Assembly: GCF_013408425.1 (NCBI RefSeq)
Contig: NZ_JACBYV010000001.1
Coordinates: 5,208,001 to 5,272,000, forward strand
Source: Pseudomonas flavescens
GTDB taxonomy: Bacteria; Pseudomonadota; Gammaproteobacteria; Pseudomonadales; Pseudomonadaceae
Length of the DNA stretch: 64,000 bases
Direction of reading: 5' to 3'
The notes beneath the pieces are model-generated. The model ran no database searches. It saw nothing but the letters and a program-made list of their open reading frames with translations, and was not told where the DNA came from. Below are positions 37,612 to 46,877 of the stretch, piece after piece. Position numbers and translations under genes: made by a program. Position 1 is the stretch's first letter, and each line of letters opens with the position of its first letter.

Positions 37612-38313
37612 TCAGCGCAACTGGCGTTGTTGCAACAGCAGATTGCCAAAGCCGCCGGCCGCCAGGGACTTCTGCGCACCGGCCAACTGCTCGCGGTTGG
37701 CGAAGGGCCCGACCAGCACGCGGTGCCAGGTCTTGTCTGCCACCGTGCCGGACTCTACACGCACGTTCTGGCCGAGCAGGATGATCTGCGCCCGCATGCT
37801 TTCGGCCTTGTCCTTGCTCGGGAACGAGCCGGCCTGCAGGAAGAACTGCGTGGTCAGCGGCGCCTGAGCGGATTCCGCCGGTTTGACCACGGGGGGCGGT
37901 GGCGGTGGCGTTTCGCCGTTGAGGGCTGCCTGGGCGCGAGCGGCGTCGATCTTCGCCGCTTCTTCGGGAGTGACCGGCTTCTGCTCTGGCGTCGGGGTGG
38001 TGGGCGGCGGTACGGCGTCCGGCGGCACGATGACTTCCGATTCCGGCAGCAGGGTGTAGAAGTCGTATTTGGGCTTGCCCGGTTCCTGGCTGGTCGCCGA
38101 CGGCGTCGCCTTGGGCGTGTTGCTGGCGCGCTCCGGCTGCGGTTTTTCACGCTTGATCGCATCGCTGCCCGGCTGCAGGTTGAACAGCAGCATGGCGAAC
38201 ACGCCAACCACCAGGCCGCAGGCCAGCCAGATCCAGCCCGGTACCGGGCGTTTGCTCGGGGCCTTGTAACGGCTGGCGCCGCGTTTCGGGGCGGGCTTCT
38301 TGCGGGCTGCCAC
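37612..38313 (-). CDS. FtsN-like SPOR domain protein
   Basis: The 233-residue protein has a basic N-terminus, one membrane segment (WIWLACGLVVGVFAMLLF), a Pro-rich linker and a C-terminal SPOR domain (FFLQAGSFPSKDKAESMRAQIILLGQNV). SPOR domains bind denuded peptidoglycan glycans at division sites. It starts with GTG directly after the argS stop. Confidence 0.85.
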   Translation of the reverse strand: MAARKKPAPKRGASRYKAPSKRPVPGWIWLACGLVVGVFAMLLFNLQPGSDAIKREKPQPERASNTPKATPSATSQEPGKPKYDFYTLLPESEVIVPPDAVPPPTTPTPEQKPVTPEEAAKIDAARAQAALNGETPPPPPPVVKPAESAQAPLTTQFFLQAGSFPSKDKAESMRAQIILLGQNVRVESGTVADKTWHRVLVGPFANREQLAGAQKSLAAGGFGNLLLQQRQLR

Positions 38314-40077
38314 TTACATGCGCTCCAGAGTTTCCAGGCCGAGCAATTGCAGGCCTTGTTTGAGTGTGCGGCCGGTCAGCGCGGCAAGGCGCAGGCGGCT
38401 CTGGCGGGTGGGCTCGTCTTCGGCGCTGAGCACCGGGCAATGCTCGTAGAAACTGGAGAACAGCCCGGCAACGTCGTACAGGTAGGTGCACAGCACGTGC
38501 GGCGTGCCCTTGTCCGCGACGCTGCCCAGCACCTCGCCGAACTGCGCGAGTTTGCCGGCCAGTTCGATTTCCTGTGGCGCCTGAAGTTCGATGCGGCCGT
38601 CGAGCTCTTCGACGCCTTTGCCCAGTTTGCGGAATATGCTTGCCACACGGGTGTAGGCGTAAAGCAGGTAGGGCGCGGTGTTGCCCTCGAAGCTGAGCAT
38701 CAGCTCGAAGTTGAAGCTGTAGTCGCTGGTCCGGTGCTTGGACAGGTCAGCGTACTTCACCGATGCAATGCCCACGACACGGCCAATTTCACGCAGTTCG
38801 GCTTCGTCGAACGGCGTCTCACCCTTTGCCGCGCGCTGGTCGTTGCGCTCCTTGACCAGCTCGTAGGCACGGACCTCGGCTTCGTCGAGCAGGTCGATGA
38901 GCTTCACCGTGCCGCCATCGCGAGTCTTGAACGGGCGGCCATCGGCGCCGTTCATGGTGCCGAAGCCCATGTGTTCGAGTTGCATGCCCTCATGCACGAA
39001 GCCGGCACGGCGCGCGACTTCGAAAGCCATCTGGAAGTGCAGGGCCTGACGCTGGTCGACGAAGTACAGGGCGCGGTCGGCCTTGAGCTGCTGACTGCGG
39101 TAGCGCATGGCGGCCAGGTCGGTGGTCGAGTACAGGTAGCCGCCACCGGCCTTCTGCACGATCACCGGCAGCGGGTTGCCTTCGGCGTTCTTGTAGTCGT
39201 CGAGGAAAACGCACTGGGCGCCGTTGTCTTCGGTCAGCAGGCCTTTCTCGCGCAGGGCTTCGATCACCCCTGGCAGCTCCGTGTTGTAGGCGCTTTCGCC
39301 CATGACGTCGGCCGGCGTCAGTTTGACGTTGAGGCGGTCGTAGGCTTTCTGGCAGTGGCTCAGGGAGATGCTGTTGAAGCGATGCCACAGGCGCATGCAC
39401 TCCGGCTCGCCGGCTTGCAGTTGGACGACCAGGGCACGAGCGCGCTCGGCGAACTCGGTGGATTCGTCGAAACGCCTCTTGGCAGCGCGATAGAAGCCTT
39501 CAAGATCAGCCAGCTCGCTTTCTGCAGCGGCAGGATTCTCTTCCATGAAGGCCAGCAGCATGCCGAACTGGGTCCCCCAGTCGCCCACATGGTTCTGGCG
39601 GATCACGTCATCGCCGAGAAACTCCAGCACTCGTGCCACGGCGTCGCCAATGATGGTCGAACGCAGGTGCCCAACGTGCATTTCCTTGGCCAGGTTGGGC
39701 GAGGACAGGTCGACGACCACGCGCTCGACGGGGCCGGCCTTGCGTACGCCGAGACGATCGTCAGCCAGCGCGTCTTCCAGGCGCTGCGCCAGCGAGTCGC
39801 TGTTCTGGAAGAAATTGAGGAAGCCCGGGCCGGCGATTTCGACCTTGCTGACCTGCGAATCGGCAGGCAGCGCGTCGATCAGTTTCTGGGCCAGGTCGCG
39901 GGGCTTCATCGCCGCGGGCTTGGCCAGCATCATGGCGATGTTGCTGGCGAAGTCGCCGTGGGTCTTGTCGCGGGTGTTCTCCACCTGGATCGTCGGGCTC
40001 AGGCCTTCGGGCAGAACGCCTTCGGCGGTCAGGCGGGTAAGGGCTTGCTGGATCAGGTGGCGAATACTGTCTTTCAT
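38314..40077 (-). CDS. argS: Arginyl-tRNA synthetase
   Basis: The 587-residue protein is a class I synthetase with the HIGH-type motif HVGH in [15 protein letters not shown] and ArgS length. It charges tRNA-Arg. The start at 40077 ([16 protein letters not shown]) is the family start. The SPOR gene abuts its stop. Confidence 0.95.
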   Translation of the reverse strand: MKDSIRHLIQQALTRLTAEGVLPEGLSPTIQVENTRDKTHGDFASNIAMMLAKPAAMKPRDLAQKLIDALPADSQVSKVEIAGPGFLNFFQNSDSLAQRLEDALADDRLGVRKAGPVERVVVDLSSPNLAKEMHVGHLRSTIIGDAVARVLEFLGDDVIRQNHVGDWGTQFGMLLAFMEENPAAAESELADLEGFYRAAKRRFDESTEFAERARALVVQLQAGEPECMRLWHRFNSISLSHCQKAYDRLNVKLTPADVMGESAYNTELPGVIEALREKGLLTEDNGAQCVFLDDYKNAEGNPLPVIVQKAGGGYLYSTTDLAAMRYRSQQLKADRALYFVDQRQALHFQMAFEVARRAGFVHEGMQLEHMGFGTMNGADGRPFKTRDGGTVKLIDLLDEAEVRAYELVKERNDQRAAKGETPFDEAELREIGRVVGIASVKYADLSKHRTSDYSFNFELMLSFEGNTAPYLLYAYTRVASIFRKLGKGVEELDGRIELQAPQEIELAGKLAQFGEVLGSVADKGTPHVLCTYLYDVAGLFSSFYEHCPVLSAEDEPTRQSRLRLAALTGRTLKQGLQLLGLETLERM

Positions 40078-40149
40078 GGTCTGCTCATTCGGCCGCGTGA
40101 GGCGGCGCCGCTCGAAAGCGTGGGTGGAAAACTGGGCATTATAAAAGCA

Positions 40150-40172
40150 GCGGCAAGCTGCAAGCCACAAGC
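40150..40172. repeat. Copy of the CAAGCTGCAAG-type intergenic repeat
   Basis: The gap between argS and priA holds CAAGCTGCAAGCCACAAGCT, closely related to the inverted repeat at 35549-35596. Confidence 0.5.
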
Positions 40173-40303
40173 TACGAGGAAAAGCGCGCCGCAGTTGTTG
40201 CATGAAGCGTGCAACGGGAAGCTCGGCGGCAGATTATCTGCGCATTGCGCGTGCTGCACCGCCTCCATCGCTTCGCTCTGCGCCTTGCTCAACGCGCAGC
40301 CGT

Positions 40304-42523
40304 TCAGAACAGGTCGATCGGATCCACATCCAGCGACCAACGCACGGCACGCCCGCTGGGCAGGCCTTCGAGTACCAGCAGCCAGTGGGCGAGCAGCTTG
40401 TGCAGGGGCGCGCGGGCATTGCCTTGCAGCAGCAACTGGGCGCGGTAGCGGCCAGCGCGTCGCTCCATGGGTGCTGGCACTGGGCCGAGCAACTCGATTC
40501 CTGTCAGGTTCAACTCGCCCAGCAATTGTTCGGCCTCGTTGCAGGCTTCGTCGAGGAAGCCTTCGGCCTGGCCGGGCTTGTGCGCTTCAGCGCGCAGCAG
40601 AGCCAGGTGGCAGAACGGCGGCAGTCCGGCGGCGCGACGCTCGCTGAGTGCCTGGTCGGCGAAGGCGAAGTAGCCCTGCTCGGTCAGTTGCACCAGCAGC
40701 GGGTGGTCGGCCAGGTGGCTCTGGATGATCACCTTGCCCGGCTCCTCCGCACGCCCGGCACGACCAGCAACCTGGACGATCAGTTGGGCCATGCGTTCGC
40801 TGGCACGGAAGTCGGCGGAGAACAGGCCGCCGTCGGCGTCGAGGATGGCCACCAGGGTCACCCGCGGGAAATGGTGACCCTTGGCGAGCATCTGGGTGCC
40901 GACCAGGATGCACGGCTCGCCACGCTGTACGGTGTTGAACAGGGTGGTCATGGCCTCCTTGCGCGAGGTGGTGTCGCGGTCGACCCGCAGCACCGGCACG
41001 TCGGGGAACAGGATCTCCAGACGCTCCTCCGCACGTTCGGTGCCTGCACCGACCGGGCGCAGGTCGACGTTGTTGCAGCTCGGGCAATTGCTCGGCTGGC
41101 GTTCGGCATGGCCGCAATGGTGGCAGCGCAGTTCACGGCTGCGCTGGTGCACGGTCATGCGCGCGTCGCAGCGTGGGCATTGCGACAGCCAGCCACATTC
41201 GTGACACAGCAGCGTTGGTGCGAAACCGCGGCGATTGAGAAAAACCAGCACCTGCTGACCGGCAGCCAGGGTCTGGGCGATGGCCTGTTGCAGCGGCGGG
41301 GACATGCCGGCGTCGAGCGGGCGGCTCTTGATATCCAGGCGCAGGAAGCGTGGCGACTGGGCGCCACCGGCACGCTGATTCATGCGCAGCATGGCATAAC
41401 GGCCGCTGTGGGCGTTGTGCAGGCTTTCCAGCGAGGGAGTGGCCGAGCCGAGCACGATCGGTACGTTTTCCTGGTGAGCGCGCACCACCGCCAGGTCGCG
41501 TGCGTGGTAGCGCAGGCCTTCCTGCTGTTTGTAGGACGCGTCGTGTTCTTCGTCGATGATGATCAGGCCGGGCCGCTTCATCGGCGTGAACAGTGCCGAG
41601 CGTGTGCCGATGATGATGTCGGCCTCGCCATCGCGGGCGGCCAGCCAGGCGTCCAGGCGCTCACGGTCATTAACTGCCGAGTGCAGCAGGGCGATGCGCG
41701 CGTTGAAGCGACGCTCGAAGCGCGCCAGGGTCTGCGGGCCGAGGTTGATTTCCGGAATCAGCACCAGTGCCTGCTTGCCAGCTTCCAGTGTCTCGCGGAT
41801 CAGTTGCAGGTAGACCTCGGTCTTGCCGCTGCCGGTGACGCCGGCAAGCAGAAACGCATTGAAACTGTCGAAGCCGGCACGTACCGCCTCGGCTGCCGCG
41901 CGTTGCTCCGCATTGAGCGGCAGTTCCGGCTGAGCCAGCCAGTTGGCATGTCGCTCCGGGCTGCTCAGGCGGCGAACCTGGACGCGCACCAGGCCTTTTT
42001 CCTGCAGTAGCTGCAAGCTGTCGCGGTTGATCTGCAGCTGGCTGAGCAGTTGATGGGCAACCCCGTGGGGGTGCTGGGCGATGGTCTTCAGGGCATCGCG
42101 CTGGCGGGGCGCGCGCGCCAGCCGCGGGTCATCCAGGTGGGCGTCCTTGGCGATCAGCCAGAAGCGCTCCTGGCGTGCTTCTGCCGGCTCCCCTTGGCGC
42201 AATAGCACCGGCAATGCCCAGCTTAGGGTGTCGCCCAGACTGTGCTGGTAGTACTGCGCCGTCCACTGGCACAGGCGCAGCAGTGCCGGCGGCATGGGCG
42301 ATTGCAGGTCGAGCAGTTGCAGGGCCGGCTTCAGTTTGTTGGCCGGTACGTCGCTGTGGTCGCTGATCTCGACCAGTATGCCGATCATCTCGCGGCGGCC
42401 GAACGGCACGCGCAGCCGCGCTCCTGGACGCAGGTCGCGGGCCGACACACCCGGTGGGGCGAGGTAGTCGAACAGGCGGCGCAGCGGCGAGGGGAGGGCA
42501 AGTCGCAGGATGGCGTCGGGCAC
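40304..42523 (-). CDS. priA: Primosomal protein N' (PriA helicase)
   Basis: The 739-residue protein has a DEAD-type helicase core (GVTGSGKTEVYLQLI, IIDEEHD) and a zinc-binding Cys cluster (CHECGWLSQCPRCDARM, CHHCGHAERQPSNCPSC). It restarts stalled replication forks. It starts with GTG at 42523 with a GGAG site upstream. Confidence 0.95.
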   Translation of the reverse strand: MPDAILRLALPSPLRRLFDYLAPPGVSARDLRPGARLRVPFGRREMIGILVEISDHSDVPANKLKPALQLLDLQSPMPPALLRLCQWTAQYYQHSLGDTLSWALPVLLRQGEPAEARQERFWLIAKDAHLDDPRLARAPRQRDALKTIAQHPHGVAHQLLSQLQINRDSLQLLQEKGLVRVQVRRLSSPERHANWLAQPELPLNAEQRAAAEAVRAGFDSFNAFLLAGVTGSGKTEVYLQLIRETLEAGKQALVLIPEINLGPQTLARFERRFNARIALLHSAVNDRERLDAWLAARDGEADIIIGTRSALFTPMKRPGLIIIDEEHDASYKQQEGLRYHARDLAVVRAHQENVPIVLGSATPSLESLHNAHSGRYAMLRMNQRAGGAQSPRFLRLDIKSRPLDAGMSPPLQQAIAQTLAAGQQVLVFLNRRGFAPTLLCHECGWLSQCPRCDARMTVHQRSRELRCHHCGHAERQPSNCPSCNNVDLRPVGAGTERAEERLEILFPDVPVLRVDRDTTSRKEAMTTLFNTVQRGEPCILVGTQMLAKGHHFPRVTLVAILDADGGLFSADFRASERMAQLIVQVAGRAGRAEEPGKVIIQSHLADHPLLVQLTEQGYFAFADQALSERRAAGLPPFCHLALLRAEAHKPGQAEGFLDEACNEAEQLLGELNLTGIELLGPVPAPMERRAGRYRAQLLLQGNARAPLHKLLAHWLLVLEGLPSGRAVRWSLDVDPIDLF

Positions 42524-42840
42524 GCGGAGGCTCCAGGCAGGCGAGGCGCGATATTAACAGGCCCTTGAAAAACCACCTACGCTGCCAGCGCCGTGGTCAC
42601 GCACGCTCGACAAGGCGCTTGCGGTTAACGCATTGCAGCGCTGCCGAAGGGCGGGTGGAGCTGCCCATGCTAATTTGCGGTGCAGGGTTTTTGCAGCGGC
42701 CCGCCAGTACGCCTTGCCTGGCGACGGCCGGCAGAGTCCGTGGCTTGCATCGTGGCTGTGCTCTGGTATGATCCGCGGCCAACCTACGTGCGGTACCCGA
42801 CATCCAGTCTGGTGGCGGCACAAGACCCGAGGAAAGAATC
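42524..42840. other. Intergenic region between priA and rpmE
   Basis: This 317-bp region between divergent genes contains the predicted rpmE promoter at 42745-42772 and a GGAAAG ribosome-binding area before rpmE. Nothing else was recognised. Confidence 0.6.
42745..42772 (+). promoter_or_regulatory. Predicted promoter of rpmE
   Basis: TTGCAT and TATGAT are separated by 16 bp, 68 bp upstream of the rpmE start. Confidence 0.55.
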
Positions 42841-43053
42841 ATGAAAGCCGATATCCATCCGGAATACGTTGCCATCGACGCCACCTGCAGCTGCGGCAAC
42901 GTCATCAAGACTCGCTCCACGCTGGCCAAGCCGCTGAGCCTGGACGTGTGCTCCGAGTGCCACCCGTTCTACACCGGCAAGCAGAAAGTGCTGGACGCTG
43001 GCGGCCGTATCGACCGCTTCAAGCAGCGTTTCGGTGTGTTCGGCGCCAAGTAA
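42841..43053 (+). CDS. rpmE: 50S ribosomal protein L31 (zinc-binding type)
   Basis: The 70-residue protein has the zinc-type L31 Cys pattern CSCGN and [13 protein letters not shown]. The start follows a GGAAAG site. A terminator-like hairpin lies at 43104-43129. Confidence 0.97.
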   Translation: MKADIHPEYVAIDATCSCGNVIKTRSTLAKPLSLDVCSECHPFYTGKQKVLDAGGRIDRFKQRFGVFGAK

Positions 43054-43079
43054 GCGTCCGAGCAGCGAAGAAAGCCCAG

Positions 43080-43877
43080 ATGGCTGTTTTCGCACTATTG
43101 AAGAAGGCGTCCCTCGTGGGCGCCTTTTTCGTTTCTGTCGCATGCCTTCCGGCCCATGCCTTCTGCCCGGCTCCCGGCAAGCTGGCCCAGGTCAAGGTAC
43201 AGCGCGTGGTGGATGGCGATACCCTGCGGCTGGTGGATGGTCGCAGTGTCCGCCTGATCGGTATCAATGCCCCGGAGCTGGCGCGCAAGGGGCGGCCCGC
43301 GGAGCCATATGCCGAGGCCGCGCGTGATCGCCTTAGCCAGTTGGTGGAGGCCAATGGCGGGCGTGTGGGCGTCAAGGCCGGTGAGCAGAAAAAGGATCGC
43401 TACGGGCGTACCCTGGCTCATCTGTATGACCGCGGCGGCAAGAACCTCGAAGCGCGGATGCTGGCCGAGGGTCTAGGTCAGCTGGTTGCGGTCGCGCCCA
43501 ATGCGGCGCTGGTAACCTGTCATCGTCAGGCCGAGCGCCAGGCTCGCAGTGCCCGGGTCGGGCTTTGGTCGCAGTTGCGCCCCTTGCCGGCGCGGGCCGT
43601 TCGCAGCGGGGGCTTCGCGCTGCTCGAGGGGCAGGTACAACGGGTCGAGCGCAACCGGGGCGGGGTCTGGGTCGAGCTTGGCCATTCAGTGGTGCTGCGT
43701 ATCGCGCCACAGGTACTGGATACCTTCGATCCGAAGCTGTTGCGTGAATTGCAGGGCAAGCGAATCGAAGCGCGTGGCTGGATGATCGACCGCTCCCGCA
43801 AGGGTGGGCTGAAGACCGGCCAGGCACGCTGGATGCTGCCTCTGACCCACGGGGCCATGCTGGAGGTATTGCCGTGA
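43080..43877 (+). CDS. Secreted staphylococcal-nuclease-like protein
   Basis: The 265-residue protein has a signal peptide (KKASLVGAFFVSVACLPAHA) and an SNase domain with VVDGDTLRL, VRLIGINAPEL and DRYGRTLAHLY, retaining the catalytic Asp, Arg and Glu pattern. It is probably a periplasmic or secreted nuclease. A hairpin with a T run, resembling the rpmE terminator, lies within its signal-peptide codons at 43104-43129. Confidence 0.85.
   Translation: MAVFALLKKASLVGAFFVSVACLPAHAFCPAPGKLAQVKVQRVVDGDTLRLVDGRSVRLIGINAPELARKGRPAEPYAEAARDRLSQLVEANGGRVGVKAGEQKKDRYGRTLAHLYDRGGKNLEARMLAEGLGQLVAVAPNAALVTCHRQAERQARSARVGLWSQLRPLPARAVRSGGFALLEGQVQRVERNRGGVWVELGHSVVLRIAPQVLDTFDPKLLRELQGKRIEARGWMIDRSRKGGLKTGQARWMLPLTHGAMLEVLP
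43104..43129 (+). terminator. rpmE terminator-like hairpin within the nuclease gene
   Basis: A stem AAGGCG/CGCCTT with an inner CCC/GGG pair and loop TCGT is followed by TTTTT. It lies inside the codons of the nuclease signal peptide, so it could limit read-through from rpmE. Confidence 0.6.
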
Positions 43878-45313
43878 TGATTCGCCTGCTGGTCGCGCTC
43901 TCGCTATTGGCCGTGCTGGCCGGTTGTGCGGTCAACCCGGCAACCGGGCGCAACGATTTCGTGATGATGAGCGAGGCTCAGGAGCTCGCCCTTGGTCGTG
44001 ACGCTCATCAGCAGATTCTTCAGCAATACCCGCGTTACGCCGACGAGGCGCTGCAGGCCTATGTGCAGCGTGTGGGTGAACGCGTGGCGCGGCACAGCCA
44101 TCGCGGTCAGTTGGACTACCGGTTCACGGTGATCGACAGCCCGGATATCAATGCCTTCGCGCTGCCGGGCGGCTACATCTATATCCATCGCGGTCTGTTG
44201 GCTTACCTGGGCTCCGAGGCGGAGCTGGCGGCGGTACTCGGGCACGAAGTCGGCCATGTCACGGCGCGCCATGGCGTACGCCAGCAAAGCCAGTCGACGG
44301 CCTGGGGCATTCTCGGTCAGGCGGTGGCGATGGGTACCGGAGTCGGTGCGGCAGCGGATGTGACCGGCGCTCTGGGGACGGCATTCGTGCGTGGTTATGG
44401 TCGTGACATGGAGCTGGAGGCCGATGGCCTCGGGGCGCAATACCTGGCGCGCGGCGGCTACGACCCGCAGGCGATGATCGAAGTGGTCAAGGTGCTCAAG
44501 CTGCAGGAGGATTTCGCTCGTGATCAGGCTGCCAGGCGCGGTGAGCAGCAACCTGCTGGTGGCTACCACGGCCTGTTCGATACTCACCCTGACAACGATC
44601 GGCGCCTGCAGCAGGTGCTTGGCCCGGCCCGGGCGTTGGTGAACGGGCAGCAGGAGGTCAATCGCGACGTTTTTCTCCAGCGTCTGCAGAACCTGCCCTT
44701 TGGTGATTCGGCCGAAAGTGGTATCCGGCGCGGTGAGCGCTTCTATCATCGTGACCTCGACTTCGCGCTGACCTTCCCCCAGGGCTGGAGCATCATCAAT
44801 CAGCCGCAGACGCTGATCGGTCACTCGGCTGACGAGCAGGTCTTCGTCGCCATGACTCTCGAGGACAACCCCCGTAAGCTCGATGCCGCGACGTTGCTGC
44901 GTCAGCGTATCGGCGGCAATCGCCTGCGCGAGGAGGTGCCGTTGCAGCAGGCTGGCCTGCAGGGTCACATGGGGGTGATCGACGGCAGTGCGCCGCGTCG
45001 GGTAGCCGCTATTCTCAAGGGCGGCAAAGCGTACCTGTTCGTCGGTGCGGTAAAAGGCCGCGCAGTGCAGGCGCAGGACGATGCCCAGTTCATCGCCGCG
45101 ATCAAGAGTTTCCGGCCGTTGCAGGCTGCCGAGCGCACGTTGGCCGAGCCGTTGAGGCTGCAGTTGGTGCGCGTGAAGGCGGGCCAGACGGTCAAGGCCC
45201 TGGCGGCGAAGAGCGGCCTTCCCGGTGATGCCGAAGGCAGCCTGCGGCTGCTCAACAATCTTTATCCACAGGGCGAGCCCCGTCCCGGTGAATGGTTCAA
45301 GACGGTTCGCTGA
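43877..45313 (+). CDS. M48 family metalloprotease lipoprotein
   Basis: The 478-residue protein has a lipobox (LLAVLAGCAVN) and the M48 zinc motif HEVGHVTARHG near residue 120, with a downstream Glu in ELEADGLGAQYLARGGYDP. The C-terminal end (RVKAGQTVKALAAKSGL) resembles a LysM motif. It is likely a periplasmic quality-control protease like BepA or LoiP. The ATG at 43877 overlaps the nuclease stop (TGATG); the GTG at 43874 is an alternative. Confidence 0.9.
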   Translation: MIRLLVALSLLAVLAGCAVNPATGRNDFVMMSEAQELALGRDAHQQILQQYPRYADEALQAYVQRVGERVARHSHRGQLDYRFTVIDSPDINAFALPGGYIYIHRGLLAYLGSEAELAAVLGHEVGHVTARHGVRQQSQSTAWGILGQAVAMGTGVGAAADVTGALGTAFVRGYGRDMELEADGLGAQYLARGGYDPQAMIEVVKVLKLQEDFARDQAARRGEQQPAGGYHGLFDTHPDNDRRLQQVLGPARALVNGQQEVNRDVFLQRLQNLPFGDSAESGIRRGERFYHRDLDFALTFPQGWSIINQPQTLIGHSADEQVFVAMTLEDNPRKLDAATLLRQRIGGNRLREEVPLQQAGLQGHMGVIDGSAPRRVAAILKGGKAYLFVGAVKGRAVQAQDDAQFIAAIKSFRPLQAAERTLAEPLRLQLVRVKAGQTVKALAAKSGLPGDAEGSLRLLNNLYPQGEPRPGEWFKTVR

Positions 45314-45415
45314 GTCACGTTTGCAGGCTGACTGCATAGTCTTGTGCAGGCCCCTGCAACTTGCGTATCCTCGGCCGCCTGCCAGTCAATAGCCCCAAAA
45401 AGCGGAAATGCCACT

Positions 45416-46684
45416 ATGTCTGATCTGAAAACTGCCGCTCTCGAATACCATGAGAAGCCCCGTCCAGGTAAGTTGAGCGTCGAACTCACCAAGCCTACCG
45501 CCACTGCCCGTGATCTCTCTCTGGCCTACAGCCCGGGCGTCGCCGAGCCGGTGCGCGAGATCGCTCGCGATCCGGAGCTCGCCTACCGCTACACCGGTAA
45601 AGGCAACCTGGTAGCAGTCATTTCCGACGGCACCGCGATCCTCGGTCTGGGCGACCTCGGCCCGTTGGCCTCCAAGCCGGTCATGGAAGGCAAGGGTGTA
45701 CTGTTCAAGCGTTTCGCCGGTGTCGATGTGTTCGACATCGAAGTCGATGCCGAGAGCCCGCAGGCGTTCATCGACACCGTCAAGCGTATCTCCATCACCT
45801 TCGGTGGCATCAATCTGGAAGATATCAAGGCTCCCGAGTGCTTCGAGATCGAGCGCGCGCTGATCGAGCAGTGCGACATCCCGGTCTTCCACGATGACCA
45901 GCACGGTACCGCGATCGTGACCGCGGCCGGCATGCTCAACGCCCTGGAAATTGCCGGCAAGACCCTGCCGGAGGCCAAGATCGTCTGCCTGGGCGCCGGC
46001 GCCGCAGCCATCTCCTGCATGAAGCTGCTGGTGAGCATGGGTGCCAAGGTCGAGAACATCTTCATGATCGACCGCAAGGGTGTGATCCACGCCGGTCGTG
46101 ATGATCTGAACCAGTACAAGGCGGTATTCGCCACCGAAACCACCAAGCGCACTCTGGAAGATGCGCTGACCGGTGCCGACGTGTTCGTCGGTCTGTCCGG
46201 CCCGGATCTGCTGAGTGCCGAAGGCCTCAAGCTGATGGCGCCGAATCCGATCGTGTTCGCCTGCTCGAACCCGGATCCGGAGATCAAGCCGGAGCTGGCG
46301 CATGCCACCCGTAACGACGTGATCATGGCCACCGGTCGCTCCGACTACCCGAACCAGGTCAACAACGTGCTGGGTTTCCCGTTCATCTTCCGTGGTGCCC
46401 TGGACGTTCGTGCCACCCGCATCAACGAAGAGATGAAGATCGCTGCCGCCAACGCTCTGCGTGAGCTGGCCAAGCTGCCGGTACCGCAGGAAGTCTGCGA
46501 CGCCTACGGCGGCATCTCCCTGGAGTTCGGTCGCGAGTACATCATTCCGAAGCCGATGGATGCCCGTCTGATCACCGTGGTCTGCGATGCGGTGGCCAAG
46601 GCTGCCATCGAAAGCGGTGTGGCGACCCTGCCGTATCCCAAGCACTACCCGCTGCAGTCGGTCGCCGACGTGTTCAACGGCTGA
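45416..46684 (+). CDS. NADP-type malic enzyme
   Basis: The 422-residue protein is a malic enzyme ([30 protein letters not shown]) of the short form without a phosphotransacetylase domain. It decarboxylates malate to pyruvate. The ATG at 45416 gives family length. A terminator follows at 46706-46729. Confidence 0.92.
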   Translation: MSDLKTAALEYHEKPRPGKLSVELTKPTATARDLSLAYSPGVAEPVREIARDPELAYRYTGKGNLVAVISDGTAILGLGDLGPLASKPVMEGKGVLFKRFAGVDVFDIEVDAESPQAFIDTVKRISITFGGINLEDIKAPECFEIERALIEQCDIPVFHDDQHGTAIVTAAGMLNALEIAGKTLPEAKIVCLGAGAAAISCMKLLVSMGAKVENIFMIDRKGVIHAGRDDLNQYKAVFATETTKRTLEDALTGADVFVGLSGPDLLSAEGLKLMAPNPIVFACSNPDPEIKPELAHATRNDVIMATGRSDYPNQVNNVLGFPFIFRGALDVRATRINEEMKIAAANALRELAKLPVPQEVCDAYGGISLEFGREYIIPKPMDARLITVVCDAVAKAAIESGVATLPYPKHYPLQSVADVFNG

Positions 46685-46705
46685 GTGATGGATTGGTGAC
46701 ATGAG

Positions 46706-46729
46706 AAACCCGCTTCGGCGGGTTTTTTT
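46706..46729 (+). terminator. Rho-independent terminator after the malic enzyme gene
   Basis: An 8-bp stem AAACCCGC/GCGGGTTT with loop TTCG is followed by TTTT. Confidence 0.9.
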
Positions 46730-46877
46730 GTGGCTGCGTTTTAAGGGCGAGGCACCTATGCCTGGGAAGTCATGGCCTGGCCATTGATGCGCGGTAGCAG
46801 GAGAGGGAGGGCAAGTGAAGGCCCTGCGGCTCGGGTGCGGCGGCTGCAAGCGTGAACCTGCAGTCGCCGACGTTTCG

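Noticed and set aside
37627..40647. Very long plus-strand frame of 1006 codons opposite the SPOR gene and argS
   Set aside because: High-GC shadow of well-supported minus-strand genes; no recognisable domain.
40202..42010. 602-codon plus-strand frame opposite priA
   Set aside because: Shadow of priA; no domain or start support.
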